This document shows, in pieces, positions 28,691 through 39,162 of a stretch of 64,000 nucleotides of DNA (position 1 is the stretch's first letter; each line of letters begins with the position of its first letter). Location of the stretch: contig CAXKXX010000007.1 in NCBI GenBank assembly GCA_964059975.1, forward strand, positions 1-64,000. Reading direction: 5' to 3'. The stretch is from CAXKXX01 sp964059975. GTDB lineage: Bacteria > Pseudomonadota > Gammaproteobacteria > Enterobacterales > Enterobacteriaceae. Under the pieces are notes generated by a model. It saw only the letters and a program-made list of their open reading frames with translations, ran no database searches and had not been told where the DNA came from. The position numbers and the translations under genes were made by a program.

Positions 28691-30622
28691 AACTCTGTTC
28701 TTTTCTTCTAATAAGATGCCCATATTAAAAATAATTAATAGCAGTGCTAATTTTTTTAAAATATTTAAAAATAGACTTTCTGTGCTTATAACGATTACTT
28801 TTTCTTTTAAGATTAATAAAATGTATTACTTAAAAACGAGCCTAAAGTTAATGTTTGTATCAACTCTTATTAGATTAGCAGGTAGCCATAAACTACTAGC
28901 TGCAATTACGGTGAATTAAACTTATTTAAAATAAGCATATTCTGAGCATACTCCGATAAAATTTTTAGACACAGCTCGAGTCCGTATACATTTAGTTAGA
29001 TCCAGTCTAATTAAATTTATGTAGTGTTATATATACTTATAGATCATTATAGTAATAATTTTTAAACGTTTATTGACCCACCCGAATGTGGCGATTATTA
29101 AATAGAGAAAAATCATTTTTATATATTATCAAATAAATCGTGCTCATTATTATAAATTATTCGCTATGTGTAAAATAAATTTTAAGATGATTAAAACTGA
29201 TCAAGCTCTTATTTACGATTAATTTTAGATTCCGTGTTTATTAGATGTCACCGTGACCAGATCCAATAGTAAATTTTACTAATCATTCACTTTCACTGTA
29301 TAAATTCAGTAATTAGAATTTAAGTTAGATATACTGAAATGTATTGAATTGAATGCAATTCTTCTAAAATTATTTTTATCTTAAACTAATTCTTCTGATC
29401 TGATAAGTATCTTTATAGATATTATTTTAAAGAGACCATAAATCTATAAGAATTCTGTATTTTGAGTATATAAAAATTTATTTATTCTTTTAGCTTTACT
29501 TATTTTAAGATACCGCATACGCTCTGATTTATATCAGACAGACATATAGGAATAAGCAATTTTAATATTACAAAAAAATGAATGTATATTAAAAAAGATG
29601 GCGAGCTAGTCAAGATTTTTAGATAAAATTATATGCGCCAAAAAATATCTAGTAGATACCGAATTATATGAGATACACCCTTATTTTATTATCTCATAAA
29701 ATATAATTTTTAATCTAAACGCAGTAAAAGCATATGTAATTTAATTACATTATTCATTCTATTTTATCATAATTTTTTAAAAAATTAGAATAATCAATTT
29801 CCTTATAACATTCTTATTTATTTTAAATAGTATACATTAGGAAAATAAAACTATTCTATTAGTAATTCTAATACTTAAATAAATTTTTTATTGATGCTTA
29901 CTAATTTTATAGATTCAAAAATTTTATGAAAGTAGGTGCAATAATATTACATCTATATCTAGTATTTTTAGAATCAAAAATTGATGTAAATAGCTATTAA
30001 TAAATTACTTTTAATTATCATATTTTTTAAATAAAAGTATATATAGAAAGTGCTTTATTAAGAATTAATATAGAAGGGATACATTAATAAATCGTGTAAA
30101 TATGAAAGATAAAATAAAAGATGATTTATTTTAAATAAAAAATAAAAACTACTATAGGTATAATTTAAAAAATTGCTATATCTTTTTAAGATCTATTTCT
30201 TAATTAGTGTTCTTAGGTCGTAGTACTAATGAGTAACTATTACGTTAATAATTTTTACTAATTTTTTAACGCAGTCATTATGCATATGTAAAATTTAAAA
30301 TAATTTAAAATAATAGTAAAAGTTCTTAAGTATTAATGAATTAATTTTAAAAATATAGAGATGATATATAGCATTGATCGATTATATATTTAATCTGATA
30401 TTAGATATCATCGTTTGTAAATTCGTGTGTTGATATGTAATACACAGTCATCTTAAAAATTATCAGAATATCAAAAATATATTGTTCTAATAATCGATAT
30501 TTGATCAAACATAGATTGTTAATTAAAGCTTACTGTTACAGTATACGTTATTCTTCTGCCGCTCATTAGAAAACTGATATTTTACTAATTTTAAATAATG
30601 ATAACTGACGATAACAATATTT

Positions 30623-30669
30623 TTATAGATATCATTGATGATTAATCTTTATATCAATGATATCTATAA
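30623..30669. repeat. Perfect 17-bp inverted repeat
   Basis: Arms 30623-30639 and 30653-30669 are exact reverse complements with a 13-base loop. It lies in gene-free DNA, and no T-run follows. Confidence 0.9.
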
Positions 30670-31434
30670 GTAGATTTTTAGGTATAGTTTTTAAAACTCT
30701 CAATCTTCTTATGAAGAATCATAGCTTTCCGAATATATATGTACTACCTGATTCAGAGTAGCTTATTCAAGAAACCGTTAACTAACGATCAGATGTTCAA
30801 AAAGAGCGTTATTTATAGCTTTAGCAAGATAATGAATTGATAAAATACGTAATGTGGCTATATCTCGCGTCCTAATACATATAGTTAGATAGAATTATTT
30901 AAAACTTTTAGGAGGAACTGCTATAGTATCCAGGAGAATCTTATTCGATGTTAGCTTAATTAACTATAAAGTATACACAATTTTAAATGATAGTTCATTC
31001 TATCAGGAGAACGCTATGTCTATAAGCTATATATAATCCTCATTTAAATCTTATAAAACAACAGAAAAGAACGAGACGTTTGTTACTGTACTTACTGCTA
31101 TAATTATTCTGATAATCATGCGAAGCTGCGCTATCTGGCTACATGATGTAGTCTTTTTAAGATGCAGCCACTAGGCAAGTACTACAATTTAATTGTAAAT
31201 CTTTAAATATACCGCGCATTACTCTTGCATATAAGAATAACATCGAAGTTCATATATCTTTGTATGACTTTCGATAAATCGCTATTCTAGATCTAGCGGG
31301 TACAGACTGCGGTCTAGTAGGAGATTAAGTAAAAATTCACTATCATATCCGTCAGGGCCGATACTATTCTCTTTTTTAATTACACTGCTGGCTCTACCTG
31401 AAAGCACCACAAAATTTAAGTTACATCCTCTTCT

Positions 31435-32028
31435 TCACTTCAGTAATGACGTCTTGATCATCTCTTTTTCTATTATTTGAATAAAGAGGTGAATTATTTT
31501 AATGTGAATCTCCTGAATACGATCAGCGTAGCCGAAGTGTGGCACTCGGATTTCAATGTCGGAAGAAGCCGCTACTCTACCTCCATCTTTCCCAGTTAAG
31601 GTAATTACCTTCATCCTTTTTATGCGCGCTGCTTCAATTGCTTTAATGATGTTGCAAGATTGACCAGAAGTAGAAATACCAAGCAGCACGTCACCAGCGC
31701 ATCCTAATGCCTCCACATAACGCGAAAATACGTAGTCGTATCCAAGATCGTTGCTAACACAGGAGAAGTGACTGACATCAGAAACTGAAATTGCCGGATA
31801 GCCAGGTCGATTCTCTCGGTAACGACCAGTCAACTCTTCAGAAAAATGCATTGCGTCACAGTGAGATCCGCCATTTCCACAAGAAATCACTTTTCCTCCA
31901 GATTTAAAAGCATCTGCTATCAGCACTGATGCGCGCTGAATAGCGTCGATCTTAGTGCTATCACTGATAAACTTTTTCAAAATATCGCCCGCTTCGTTCA
32001 ATTCATTCCGAATAAGATCGTGGTACAT
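31435..32028 (-). CDS. gmhA: Phosphoheptose isomerase GmhA
   Basis: Converts sedoheptulose 7-phosphate to D-glycero-D-manno-heptose 7-phosphate, first step of ADP-heptose synthesis for the LPS inner core. SIS-domain protein: CGNGGSHCDAMHFSEELTGRYRENRPGYPA and GISTSGQSCNIIKAIEAA, with the late ADRIQEIHIKIIHLFIQ helix. 197 aa against 192. The GAAGAGG ribosome site lies before the ATG at 32028. It stands alone between two decayed regions. Confidence 0.97.
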   Translation of the reverse strand: MYHDLIRNELNEAGDILKKFISDSTKIDAIQRASVLIADAFKSGGKVISCGNGGSHCDAMHFSEELTGRYRENRPGYPAISVSDVSHFSCVSNDLGYDYVFSRYVEALGCAGDVLLGISTSGQSCNIIKAIEAARIKRMKVITLTGKDGGRVAASSDIEIRVPHFGYADRIQEIHIKIIHLFIQIIEKEMIKTSLLK

Positions 32029-33282
32029 GAAAACCTCTTCTAATCGTTAACATTTTACCTTTTAGCATACTCAAACCACACAAGATTCAGACTCATTGGA
32101 TAGCCTTATCAGGAAACATAGTAATTATGGTCATGCTTAATTTACAATTAAAAAATACTTTTTTATCAAATAGATATGTATCACGAAATGTAATTTAACT
32201 CGTTTAAATATAAGTAGCAGTTCAGCAATAAAAATACGAATAATCTATTCCTTGGTTCAGTATGGGTTCTGTTAGCCTGACTATATGAATCTTGATTACA
32301 TTAAGTAGACTTCCGGTTTTACCCCATTTAGAGATGTAGTTATTTGTGTGATTAATTGAAAAAATACGCGGTAGTGCGACCATATCACTAGTGCCTAAAT
32401 AGAGTAAACGGCGAGACCTGTTCCCGACGTATCTTAGGGAGTTGCGACATAGATCGTCTGTAATATAATTTTTAGAGACCTATGTATCGAGATAAAAAGT
32501 GTCATGCGAGAATATGGGCACCAAAGTTCCACTATGGCTACCTATTAGTGCGGACGCAGAGTGTCTATTAAAATTTTTAAAAAAATAAATAATGAGTGTA
32601 TTTTCTCGATAGTAGAATTAAAAAATGTTTTTGGCTATTGATTTAGAGGTGAAGCTAAAAGCAAGTATTTACAGTTTACGTGTTTTGGTATACAAATATA
32701 ATTAATAGAAAATGCTTTAAATTTTTTAATTATTATATTAACGCCTGCCTTCTATCTCTCCTAGAGACGACGCCTTTAATGTCTTAAACAATTACTAGAT
32801 TTAGCACATATCACAGGATTGAATCCCAGTGACTTCGCGACAATAGGTCGCGCGTTGGCTTTTTAGAATCAGAGTATTATACGAGATTTTAACTTGACCA
32901 CTCACATAGTGAGTACTCTTTTTAATCTAAAATTAATTTAGGCTCACGAAAACTCCATAACAGTAGCGATAGCTTTTCCGGAAAAATTGACCTCTCCACA
33001 TAAAGTCGAGCTCTCTCCTAACTGGAAATGACGCTACAATAGAGACGTAGAAAATTTTACGTTCTTAAAACGATTGGGGCTCAGTCCACCGAAAATGTAC
33101 TCACGGTACTAGTCGATCAATCACTAGCGCCACCGAGCTTCTAGGCCTCTATATTTTTTAGCCTACATCAAGGATGGTCTCAGTGTGAGTTGCTTCGAAA
33201 ATAAAAAACTGTTTTCGAGATACCAATGTCCTTAAGAGGTCCTCTTCTGCAATTCTTCTTACCATACATAGCCATTTTTTCT
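32029..33282. other. Gene-free region between gmhA and obgE
   Basis: 1.25 kb. A GC-raised patch at about 32930-33200 may be a fossil. By E. coli order dacB would converge on obgE here, but I could not align the patch to DacB with any confidence on either strand. Confidence 0.45.
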
Positions 33283-34392
33283 CTAATCATCGTCTGATTC
33301 AATCTTAGTAATATTCCTGCGGATGTGACCGCTCCATTGAAATTGGAGCGTTTCCGGCGCGATATTTTCAGTCTCAGACGGTTTTATTTGGGTATTTATA
33401 AAATTCAAAAGGTCCCAGCATAAAATATTGACTCCTAATCCGGTACTCGCCGAGATAAGGTGATATTTGTACTTCCAGCCTATACCCGATACAATCGCTT
33501 TAGCACGCTCAGAAGCTTCCTTGTTATCCATTAAATCAATTTTGTTAAATACTAACCACTGTGGTTTCTGGGCTAAATTTTTACTATATTTCATTAGCTC
33601 TCTATTAATAACCTTAGCATTCTCTATTTGGTTAGACTTATCAATTGGAGCGATATCGATTAAGTGTAATAACACGCGACAACGTTCTAGATGCTTTAAG
33701 AATCGAATACCTAGTCCAGAACCATCGGAAGCACCTGCAATTAGCCCTGGAATATCTGCGATTACAAAGCTCTGCTCATTATTCATGCGTACCACTCCTA
33801 AGATCGGAAATAATGTAGTGAATGGGTAGTCAGAAACCTTAGATTTAGCATCGGATACCCCACAAATAAACGTTGATTTTCCAACATTAGGAAGACCTAA
33901 AATACCTACATCAGCCAGAAGCAGTAATTCTAAAAGAATGTCACGAATCTCTCCATTTGTGCCTAAGGTCCTCTGATGAGGAGCGCGATTAATTGAAGAT
34001 TTAAAACGGGTATTACCTAAGCCATGCCACCCGCCTTTGGCGACCATAAGTTTTTGTGCATGACTCGTCATATCTCCGAGAAATTCTCCAGTACTTCGAT
34101 CCTTTACTCGAGTACCGACCGGCACCTTAATAAGGGTATCTTTTCCACGCCTACCCGTACAGTTACGCCCCTCGCCATGCTGGCCGGACTGAGCTCTAAA
34201 TGTTTTTATAAATCGATAATCAATCAGGGTATTGAGGTTTGCATCTGCTAGTAGATAAATATTGCCACCATCCCCTCCATCACCACCGTCTGGTCCGCCA
34301 CGAGGAATGTGTTTTTCTCGTCGGAAACTCACACACCCATTGCCACCATCACCTGCAATAACTAGAATTTCTGCTTCATCTACAAACTTCAT
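33283..34392 (-). CDS. obgE: GTPase ObgE/CgtA
   Basis: Essential ribosome-associated GTPase acting in late 50S assembly. Gly-rich Obg fold (1-158, with GDGGNGCVSFRREK and GGPDGGDGGDGG), then the G domain with G1 GLPNVGKST, G3 DIPGLI and G4 NKIDLM. 369 aa against 390: the acidic C-terminal tail is shortened to a few Asp residues. GGAG ribosome site upstream of the ATG at 34392. yhbE, normally between rpmA and obgE, is lost; a terminator now separates the two. Confidence 0.97.
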   Translation of the reverse strand: MKFVDEAEILVIAGDGGNGCVSFRREKHIPRGGPDGGDGGDGGNIYLLADANLNTLIDYRFIKTFRAQSGQHGEGRNCTGRRGKDTLIKVPVGTRVKDRSTGEFLGDMTSHAQKLMVAKGGWHGLGNTRFKSSINRAPHQRTLGTNGEIRDILLELLLLADVGILGLPNVGKSTFICGVSDAKSKVSDYPFTTLFPILGVVRMNNEQSFVIADIPGLIAGASDGSGLGIRFLKHLERCRVLLHLIDIAPIDKSNQIENAKVINRELMKYSKNLAQKPQWLVFNKIDLMDNKEASERAKAIVSGIGWKYKYHLISASTGLGVNILCWDLLNFINTQIKPSETENIAPETLQFQWSGHIRRNITKIESDDD

Positions 34393-34596
34393 ATATCGTC
34401 TCCATAACCATTTAGTACCGTATACTTATTGATTAATAACGGATTTATATATTTTCTACGCTATGCGTCGTAAAATTGATAGGTGGCGAGTTTTGCAAAA
34501 CAATTTTTAATAGGAGGGAGTATAAGAGTGTATGTTTTAATTTTATTAGGTCCAGATTTTTATTTTTCTTTATAGTGAGCAGAAAAGTGGAAATAG

Positions 34597-34625
34597 AAAG
34601 CCCCACGATTTACAGCGGGGCTTTT
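34597..34625 (-). terminator. Rho-independent terminator after rpmA
   Basis: On the minus strand a stem of AAAAGCCCC pairing with GGGGCTTT, 12-base loop, ends in a T-rich stretch, 22 bases past the rpmA stop. The best terminator in the window. Confidence 0.8.
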
Positions 34626-34646
34626 AATAATAAAGAATTGAAAAAA

Positions 34647-34904
34647 TTATCCAGATTTGATACTGATAAATGTACGATTATTGGATCCTTTAACTTCAAA
34701 TTTTACCGTACCATCTTTCAGAGCAAACAGTGTGTGATCTCTACCGCAGCCTACGTTATTCCCAGCGTGGAATTTAGTTCCACGCTGACGAACGATGATG
34801 TTTCCGGCAAATATTGACTCTCCTCCGAAGCATTTTACTCCTAGACGTTTAGCATGGGAGTCGCGACCATTGCGGGTTGAACCGCCTGCTTTTTTATGTG
34901 CCAT
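34647..34904 (-). CDS. rpmA: 50S ribosomal protein L27
   Basis: 85 aa. MAHKKAGGSTRNGRDS at the N-terminus, which reaches the peptidyl-transferase centre, then RLGVKCFGGE and IIVRQRGTKFHAGNNVGCGRDHTLFA. GGGGAG ribosome site. It follows rplU by 20 bases, the standard L21-L27 pair. Confidence 0.98.
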   Translation of the reverse strand: MAHKKAGGSTRNGRDSHAKRLGVKCFGGESIFAGNIIVRQRGTKFHAGNNVGCGRDHTLFALKDGTVKFEVKGSNNRTFISIKSG

Positions 34905-34924
34905 TAGCCCCTGCTCCCCTTAAT

Positions 34925-35236
34925 TTAAGCCATGATGCTGGTGATTTTAATATCAGTAAACCATTGACGATGGCCTTGCTGTTTACGGTAGTGTTTTCGG
35001 CGTCGAAACTTAATAATCTTAATTTTTTTCCCTCGTCCGTGCGCAAGCACTTCGGCGCTGATCTTACCCCCTTCAACAAAGGGGGCGCCGATTTTAAAAT
35101 TTTTTCCATTAGCAACCATCAAAATCTGATTGAATTCAAATTCCTTACCTGCTTCTGCGTTTAGTTTTTCCAGACGAATAATTTGACCTTCGCTTACTCG
35201 GTGTTGCTTTCCACCACTTTGGAAAACCGCATACAT
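34925..35236 (-). CDS. rplU: 50S ribosomal protein L21
   Basis: 103 aa, the same as E. coli. MYAVFQSGGKQHRVSEGQ at the start and KIIKFRRRKHYRKQQGHRQWFTDIKI at the end. A GGAG ribosome site precedes the ATG at 35236. Divergent from ispB. Confidence 0.98.
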   Translation of the reverse strand: MYAVFQSGGKQHRVSEGQIIRLEKLNAEAGKEFEFNQILMVANGKNFKIGAPFVEGGKISAEVLAHGRGKKIKIIKFRRRKHYRKQQGHRQWFTDIKITSIMA

Positions 35237-35511
35237 ATAAAGCTCCGTTTTCCGCGGGCTTTTTTAAATTTAAAATTTAGTATAAAGCGCGCTATAAGTA
35301 TTTATAGTAAGAAATAAATTTTACTTAAAAAACCGGAAGATGGCAAGGGAAGAATAACTTTAGATATAGAAAAGGAAGAAACAACTCTAGTTTATGTAAT
35401 AGGATTTATATGAACCATTTTTCTAGTACAATCACGCAACAGTTATTCACGTTTTATCGTGCAACAAGCACCCGAATATTCGAGTGAAGAAAATACAACT
35501 AAAAAATCACA

Positions 35512-36483
35512 ATGAATCTAGAGAAAATTACCGAGTTAACCGCCAAAGATATGATGGCTGTGAACATAGAAATTCTCCAACAATTACAGTCTAGGGTCAC
35601 ACTGATCAATCAGATGAGCCATCACATCATTGATAGTGGCGGAAAGCGTCTTCGACCAATGGTTGCTATATTAGTAGCTCGGGCATTAAACTATGAAGGC
35701 AATAAGCATATTACTGTTGCAGCGATGATTGAATTTATTCATACTGCTACATTACTACATGACGACGTAGTAGATGCATCCGATATGCGTCGCGGCAAGG
35801 TAACAGCCAATGCTGCTTTTGGTAATGCTGCTAGCGTCTTGGTTGGTGACTTTATCTACACCCGCGCTTTCCAGATGATTACTAGGCTAAAATCGTTTCG
35901 TGTTTTAGCGTTGATGTCCGAGGCAGTCAACGTAATTGCTGAAGGCGAAATGCTTCAGTTAATGAATCTGCACAATCCTGATATTACTGAAGAAAGTTAT
36001 ATGAAGGTGATCCACTTCAAGACGGCCCGCTTATTTGAAGTGGCCGCACAATCGTCAGCGATCTTATCCGGAGCGGACTATAAGCAAGAAAAAGCGTTGC
36101 AGCATTATGGGCGGTACCTCGGTACTGCATTTCAATTAATTGATGATTTGCTAGATTATAATGCTAATAGCAGCGTTTTAGGTAAAAAAACCGGTGATGA
36201 TTTGCATGAAGGAAAACCAACTCTACCTATGCTGCACGCCATGCAGCATAGTGACAAAACGCAAAGAGCGATGCTTCGTGAAGCGATTGCACGAGGCGAT
36301 AAGCGCTATCTGCTAGAAGCCGTCCTTCAGATCATGCAACAATACGGTTCATTAAATTACACTTACAATCGAGCTATGACAGAGTCTCATAAAGCGGTTA
36401 CTGCACTTCAAATGCTACCGAAATCACAGTATCGTGATGCACTCGAAGGTTTAGCTAAGCTTGCTGCACAGCGCGAATTTTAA
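35512..36483 (+). CDS. ispB: Octaprenyl diphosphate synthase
   Basis: Makes the C40 tail of ubiquinone-8 and menaquinone by adding five isopentenyl units to farnesyl diphosphate. Both Asp-rich motifs are present: first DDVVDASD in LLHDDVVDASDMRRGK, second LIDDLLDY. 323 aa, the same length as E. coli. The ribosome site is weak. It is divergent from rplU-rpmA as in E. coli. Retention implies quinone-dependent respiration. Confidence 0.97.
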   Translation: MNLEKITELTAKDMMAVNIEILQQLQSRVTLINQMSHHIIDSGGKRLRPMVAILVARALNYEGNKHITVAAMIEFIHTATLLHDDVVDASDMRRGKVTANAAFGNAASVLVGDFIYTRAFQMITRLKSFRVLALMSEAVNVIAEGEMLQLMNLHNPDITEESYMKVIHFKTARLFEVAAQSSAILSGADYKQEKALQHYGRYLGTAFQLIDDLLDYNANSSVLGKKTGDDLHEGKPTLPMLHAMQHSDKTQRAMLREAIARGDKRYLLEAVLQIMQQYGSLNYTYNRAMTESHKAVTALQMLPKSQYRDALEGLAKLAAQREF

Positions 36484-37721
36484 GGATCTTATCGCTCCTA
36501 AAAATCGCTTTTAATGAAAGTAATAAGATCATTAAGTTCATTTTTTCTGGATGAGTTGATATGTTTAACGAAACACATACTACATGATTAATAACTTGCT
36601 ACATGTTCGCTTTTTAAAAAAGCCGCGTACACTTTTTGAAAATATGCAAATATTAAGTTTGCATATTTAAGTTTTTTATGCAAGATTTCTCTACTCAGAG
36701 AGTCGCTTATGAGATTCTGTTTTTACTTAAATCTAGATGACTTATTTATCTTAAAAAAATTTTAAGGTAATTGAGGCGCTTTTTATAAAAAATCTCTAAT
36801 TAATTTAAGTTGAAATTAAATTTCAAAAAACAATTCGTATTTCTCTTAGAGAGATAACCAAAACCTCAGTTTCTTCAGACTTTTATTCTTCTAAGATAAT
36901 GAGTCAGATACAGATAAGATGTACACTCAAAATAGTCGCTTTTAAGACCTACGGCGATTACTTGATAGATAGCAACGCATAAAAATTCGGCCTTAAAGTA
37001 ATGCCGATCCCACACGCGGTTAAGTAATCACCGAATCTAAGTTAGATCAATAAGAGGGAATTGCACGGCACTGAAGCGAGCAAATTTTTATTTAATTTAT
37101 TAATTATACAATTTGAGTTAAATATGAATACTAGTAGGCGCTATAAATAAATATAGCGCGCACCAACTGTAAAATACTTTTTTAAAAAATTAATTGATAT
37201 ATTTAATTCTTGATCGAGTAAAATGATCGCAATCACACGTAATTTTAACTATAGAACTAGCGACCTAGCGACTAAAATTATAAAAAATAAAAAAGTTTTA
37301 AGAAGTTAATAAATAAAAAATTAGTTTAGACTCATATTGTCTTATGATGCAAAATTTTATTTACTATTACTACTCTTTTAGATGCGAAAAACTTTACGTT
37401 GCATGCTAGAATTTTATTGCGTTCTCAATTTTTATAAAGTATAAGCTCCGGCGAGCTTAATCGGATTAATAATTTTTATAAAGTGTGCTTATATACAACC
37501 ATAACTTCTATGTGCTCTAATGAAATTAGAACACCTATTTTAAAAATTTACTGGAGCACCTATTTTAAAAAAATAGTTTATTTAGGGTAAACAATCGATT
37601 TTTAGTAAAACTTAAGCGATTAACTATAAACCCAAAGATCGCGTAATAAAGAGCCAGAAAATTTTAAAAGATTCTACTTATAGTGGCCGCTGTTCCTATG
37701 GTTATATTAAAGGAAACTGAC
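36484..37721. other. ispB-ppa gene-free region
   Basis: 1.2 kb. Just after ispB, gatcttat (36485-36492) pairs with ataagatc (36523-36530) across a 30-base loop and could be a weak terminator. A 7-bp hairpin with CGGC loop lies at 37442-37459. The motif aatttttataaagt occurs twice near 37425-37490. No fossil gene was recognised. Confidence 0.5.
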
Positions 37722-38282
37722 ATGAATTTAAACTTGGTTCCAGCTGGGGAAAACCTTCCGGAAGACATCTATGCTATTATCGAAATCCCAACTAACTCTG
37801 ATCCTATTAAATATGAAATCGATAAAAAGACCGGAGCGTTATTTGCTGATCGTTTCATCCCCACACTGATGCGGTATCCATGCAACTATGGTTATATCAA
37901 TCACACGCTATCTTTAGATGGTGATCCAGTTGATGTAATGGTTCCCACGCCATATCCATTACAAGTAGGCTCAGTAATCCGTTGTCGTCCAGTAGGTATG
38001 CTGAAGATGACTGATGAATCTGGTAAAGATGCAAAGCTAGTTGCCGTTCCGCACAATAATCTGACTAAAGAATATGACCATATTAAAGATGTGATTGAAT
38101 TGCCAAAATTATTACGTGCCCAAATTATTCATTTCTTTCAGCATTATAAAGATTTGGAGTTAGGTAAATGGGTGAAAATAGACAATTGGGTGGGGGCTTC
38201 GGATGCGAAGGACGAAATCGTTGCCTCCTTCGAGCGCGCCAAGAAGAGAAGCGGTGCAGAACCTATGCGTAATTCCACATAA
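37722..38282 (+). CDS. ppa: Inorganic pyrophosphatase
   Basis: Hydrolyses pyrophosphate to drive biosynthesis. The metal-binding signature DGDPVDVMV, GYINHTLS and KWVKIDNW are intact. I start at the ATG at 37722, preceded by AAAGGAAA and aligned with E. coli (VPAGENLPEDIY); the upstream GTG at 37683 would add 13 unmatched residues. 186 aa against 176, with a slightly longer C-terminus. In E. coli ppa lies close to tamB-ytfP, so its present position marks a rearrangement. A hairpin at 38301-38323 could end transcription. Confidence 0.96.
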   Translation: MNLNLVPAGENLPEDIYAIIEIPTNSDPIKYEIDKKTGALFADRFIPTLMRYPCNYGYINHTLSLDGDPVDVMVPTPYPLQVGSVIRCRPVGMLKMTDESGKDAKLVAVPHNNLTKEYDHIKDVIELPKLLRAQIIHFFQHYKDLELGKWVKIDNWVGASDAKDEIVASFERAKKRSGAEPMRNST

Positions 38283-38398
38283 CTGTTATTATTTTAAAGG
38301 TCGATCTTCATCTAAAGGATCGAAGAATTTTATAGCAAAATCACCACTCCTAAAAAGATTTATTTTACAACGAGCACCTTTGGAGGTAGCCGCCCCAG

Positions 38399-39154
38399 TT
38401 AAATAGGCATATAGATATCAAAACGGTGACTTTTGGTAAGAATAGACCCATGAGCAGATACTCCGCACATGGGTCGGGCATAGTCCGGGCGCTTCACCAC
38501 TATGCGCTTAGTCGCTAATTTTCTAGCTGGAGCCAGTAAATTATCGGCATCATCGTCTCCTCCTACTAGGAATCGAAGTATACGCATATCTTTTTTCACT
38601 AGAGCTCTTTTTTTCTTAATCGGATACATCGGATCAAGATATACGACATCTGGTCTAGGGAGTAAGTCGACTACAGACGAATCTATCAGATTGATTTCAT
38701 AAAGCAAGGTTAAGCGCTCCCGTAGCCAAGACCCAATTTTAGCATCTTGGTGGCCACGAAATAATCCGTCATCTAGCAAAGCACCTACTACTGGATGACG
38801 CTCTAGCATGCTAACCCTGCAGCCTAATGCGGCTAACATAAAAGCATCGCGACCTAAACCGGCAGTTGCATCTAGCACATTTCGAGGTTTACCATACTTT
38901 AGTCCGACAGCTCTAGCTAAGGCTTCAGTACGATGGTTACCCCGAAAGCAGTACCGATGTTTTAAAGCACCAGAAACGAAATCTACGTAAAGTGCGCCTA
39001 GCTTAGGCTCCCCCCGTTTACGCAGTTCTAGCCGTTTTTCGGTTAGAACTAGAGTCATCGATGCATTTTCATACGAGGTCAGATTCCAACGTTGGATTAA
39101 AGTAGATAAAATGCCAGGATCGGCATATCTTTCGCAACTTAAAGATACATGCAT
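38399..39154 (-). CDS. rsmJ: 16S rRNA (m2G1516) methyltransferase RsmJ
   Basis: Rossmann-fold SAM methyltransferase (YhiQ/DUF548) that modifies G1516 of 16S rRNA. SAM motif NVLDATAGLGRDAFMLA and catalytic-type motif YLDPMYP; also KRPDYARPM near the end. 251 aa against 250. It lies 8 bases downstream of prlC on the same strand, as in E. coli. Confidence 0.96.
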   Translation of the reverse strand: MHVSLSCERYADPGILSTLIQRWNLTSYENASMTLVLTEKRLELRKRGEPKLGALYVDFVSGALKHRYCFRGNHRTEALARAVGLKYGKPRNVLDATAGLGRDAFMLAALGCRVSMLERHPVVGALLDDGLFRGHQDAKIGSWLRERLTLLYEINLIDSSVVDLLPRPDVVYLDPMYPIKKKRALVKKDMRILRFLVGGDDDADNLLAPARKLATKRIVVKRPDYARPMCGVSAHGSILTKSHRFDIYMPI

Positions 39155-39162
39155 TTTCTAGG

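Larger units (their letters stand above)
28138..31434. other. 3.3-kb AT-rich gene desert after tamB
   Basis: No coding sequence is supported on either strand. Frames are short and of low complexity (for example 28665-28919). It contains a tandem 17-mer (28657-28690) and a 17-bp inverted repeat (30623-30669), listed separately. Composition is far more AT-rich than the genes. I could not read any fossil here. Confidence 0.65.

Noticed and set aside
28665..28919. 84-codon frame in the tamB-gmhA desert
   Set aside because: Low-complexity Phe/Ile/Lys/Asn-rich product in very AT-rich DNA, no ribosome site, overlaps a tandem duplication.
32800..32870. Sequence resembling a tRNA T-arm (ttgaatccc and a GC-rich stem)
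   Set aside because: No acceptor stem, D-arm or anticodon arm could be folded around it.
32930..33200. GC-raised patch possibly representing dacB
   Set aside because: Translations of both strands gave only short, unconvincing resemblances; none keeps SxxK, SxN or KTG motifs.
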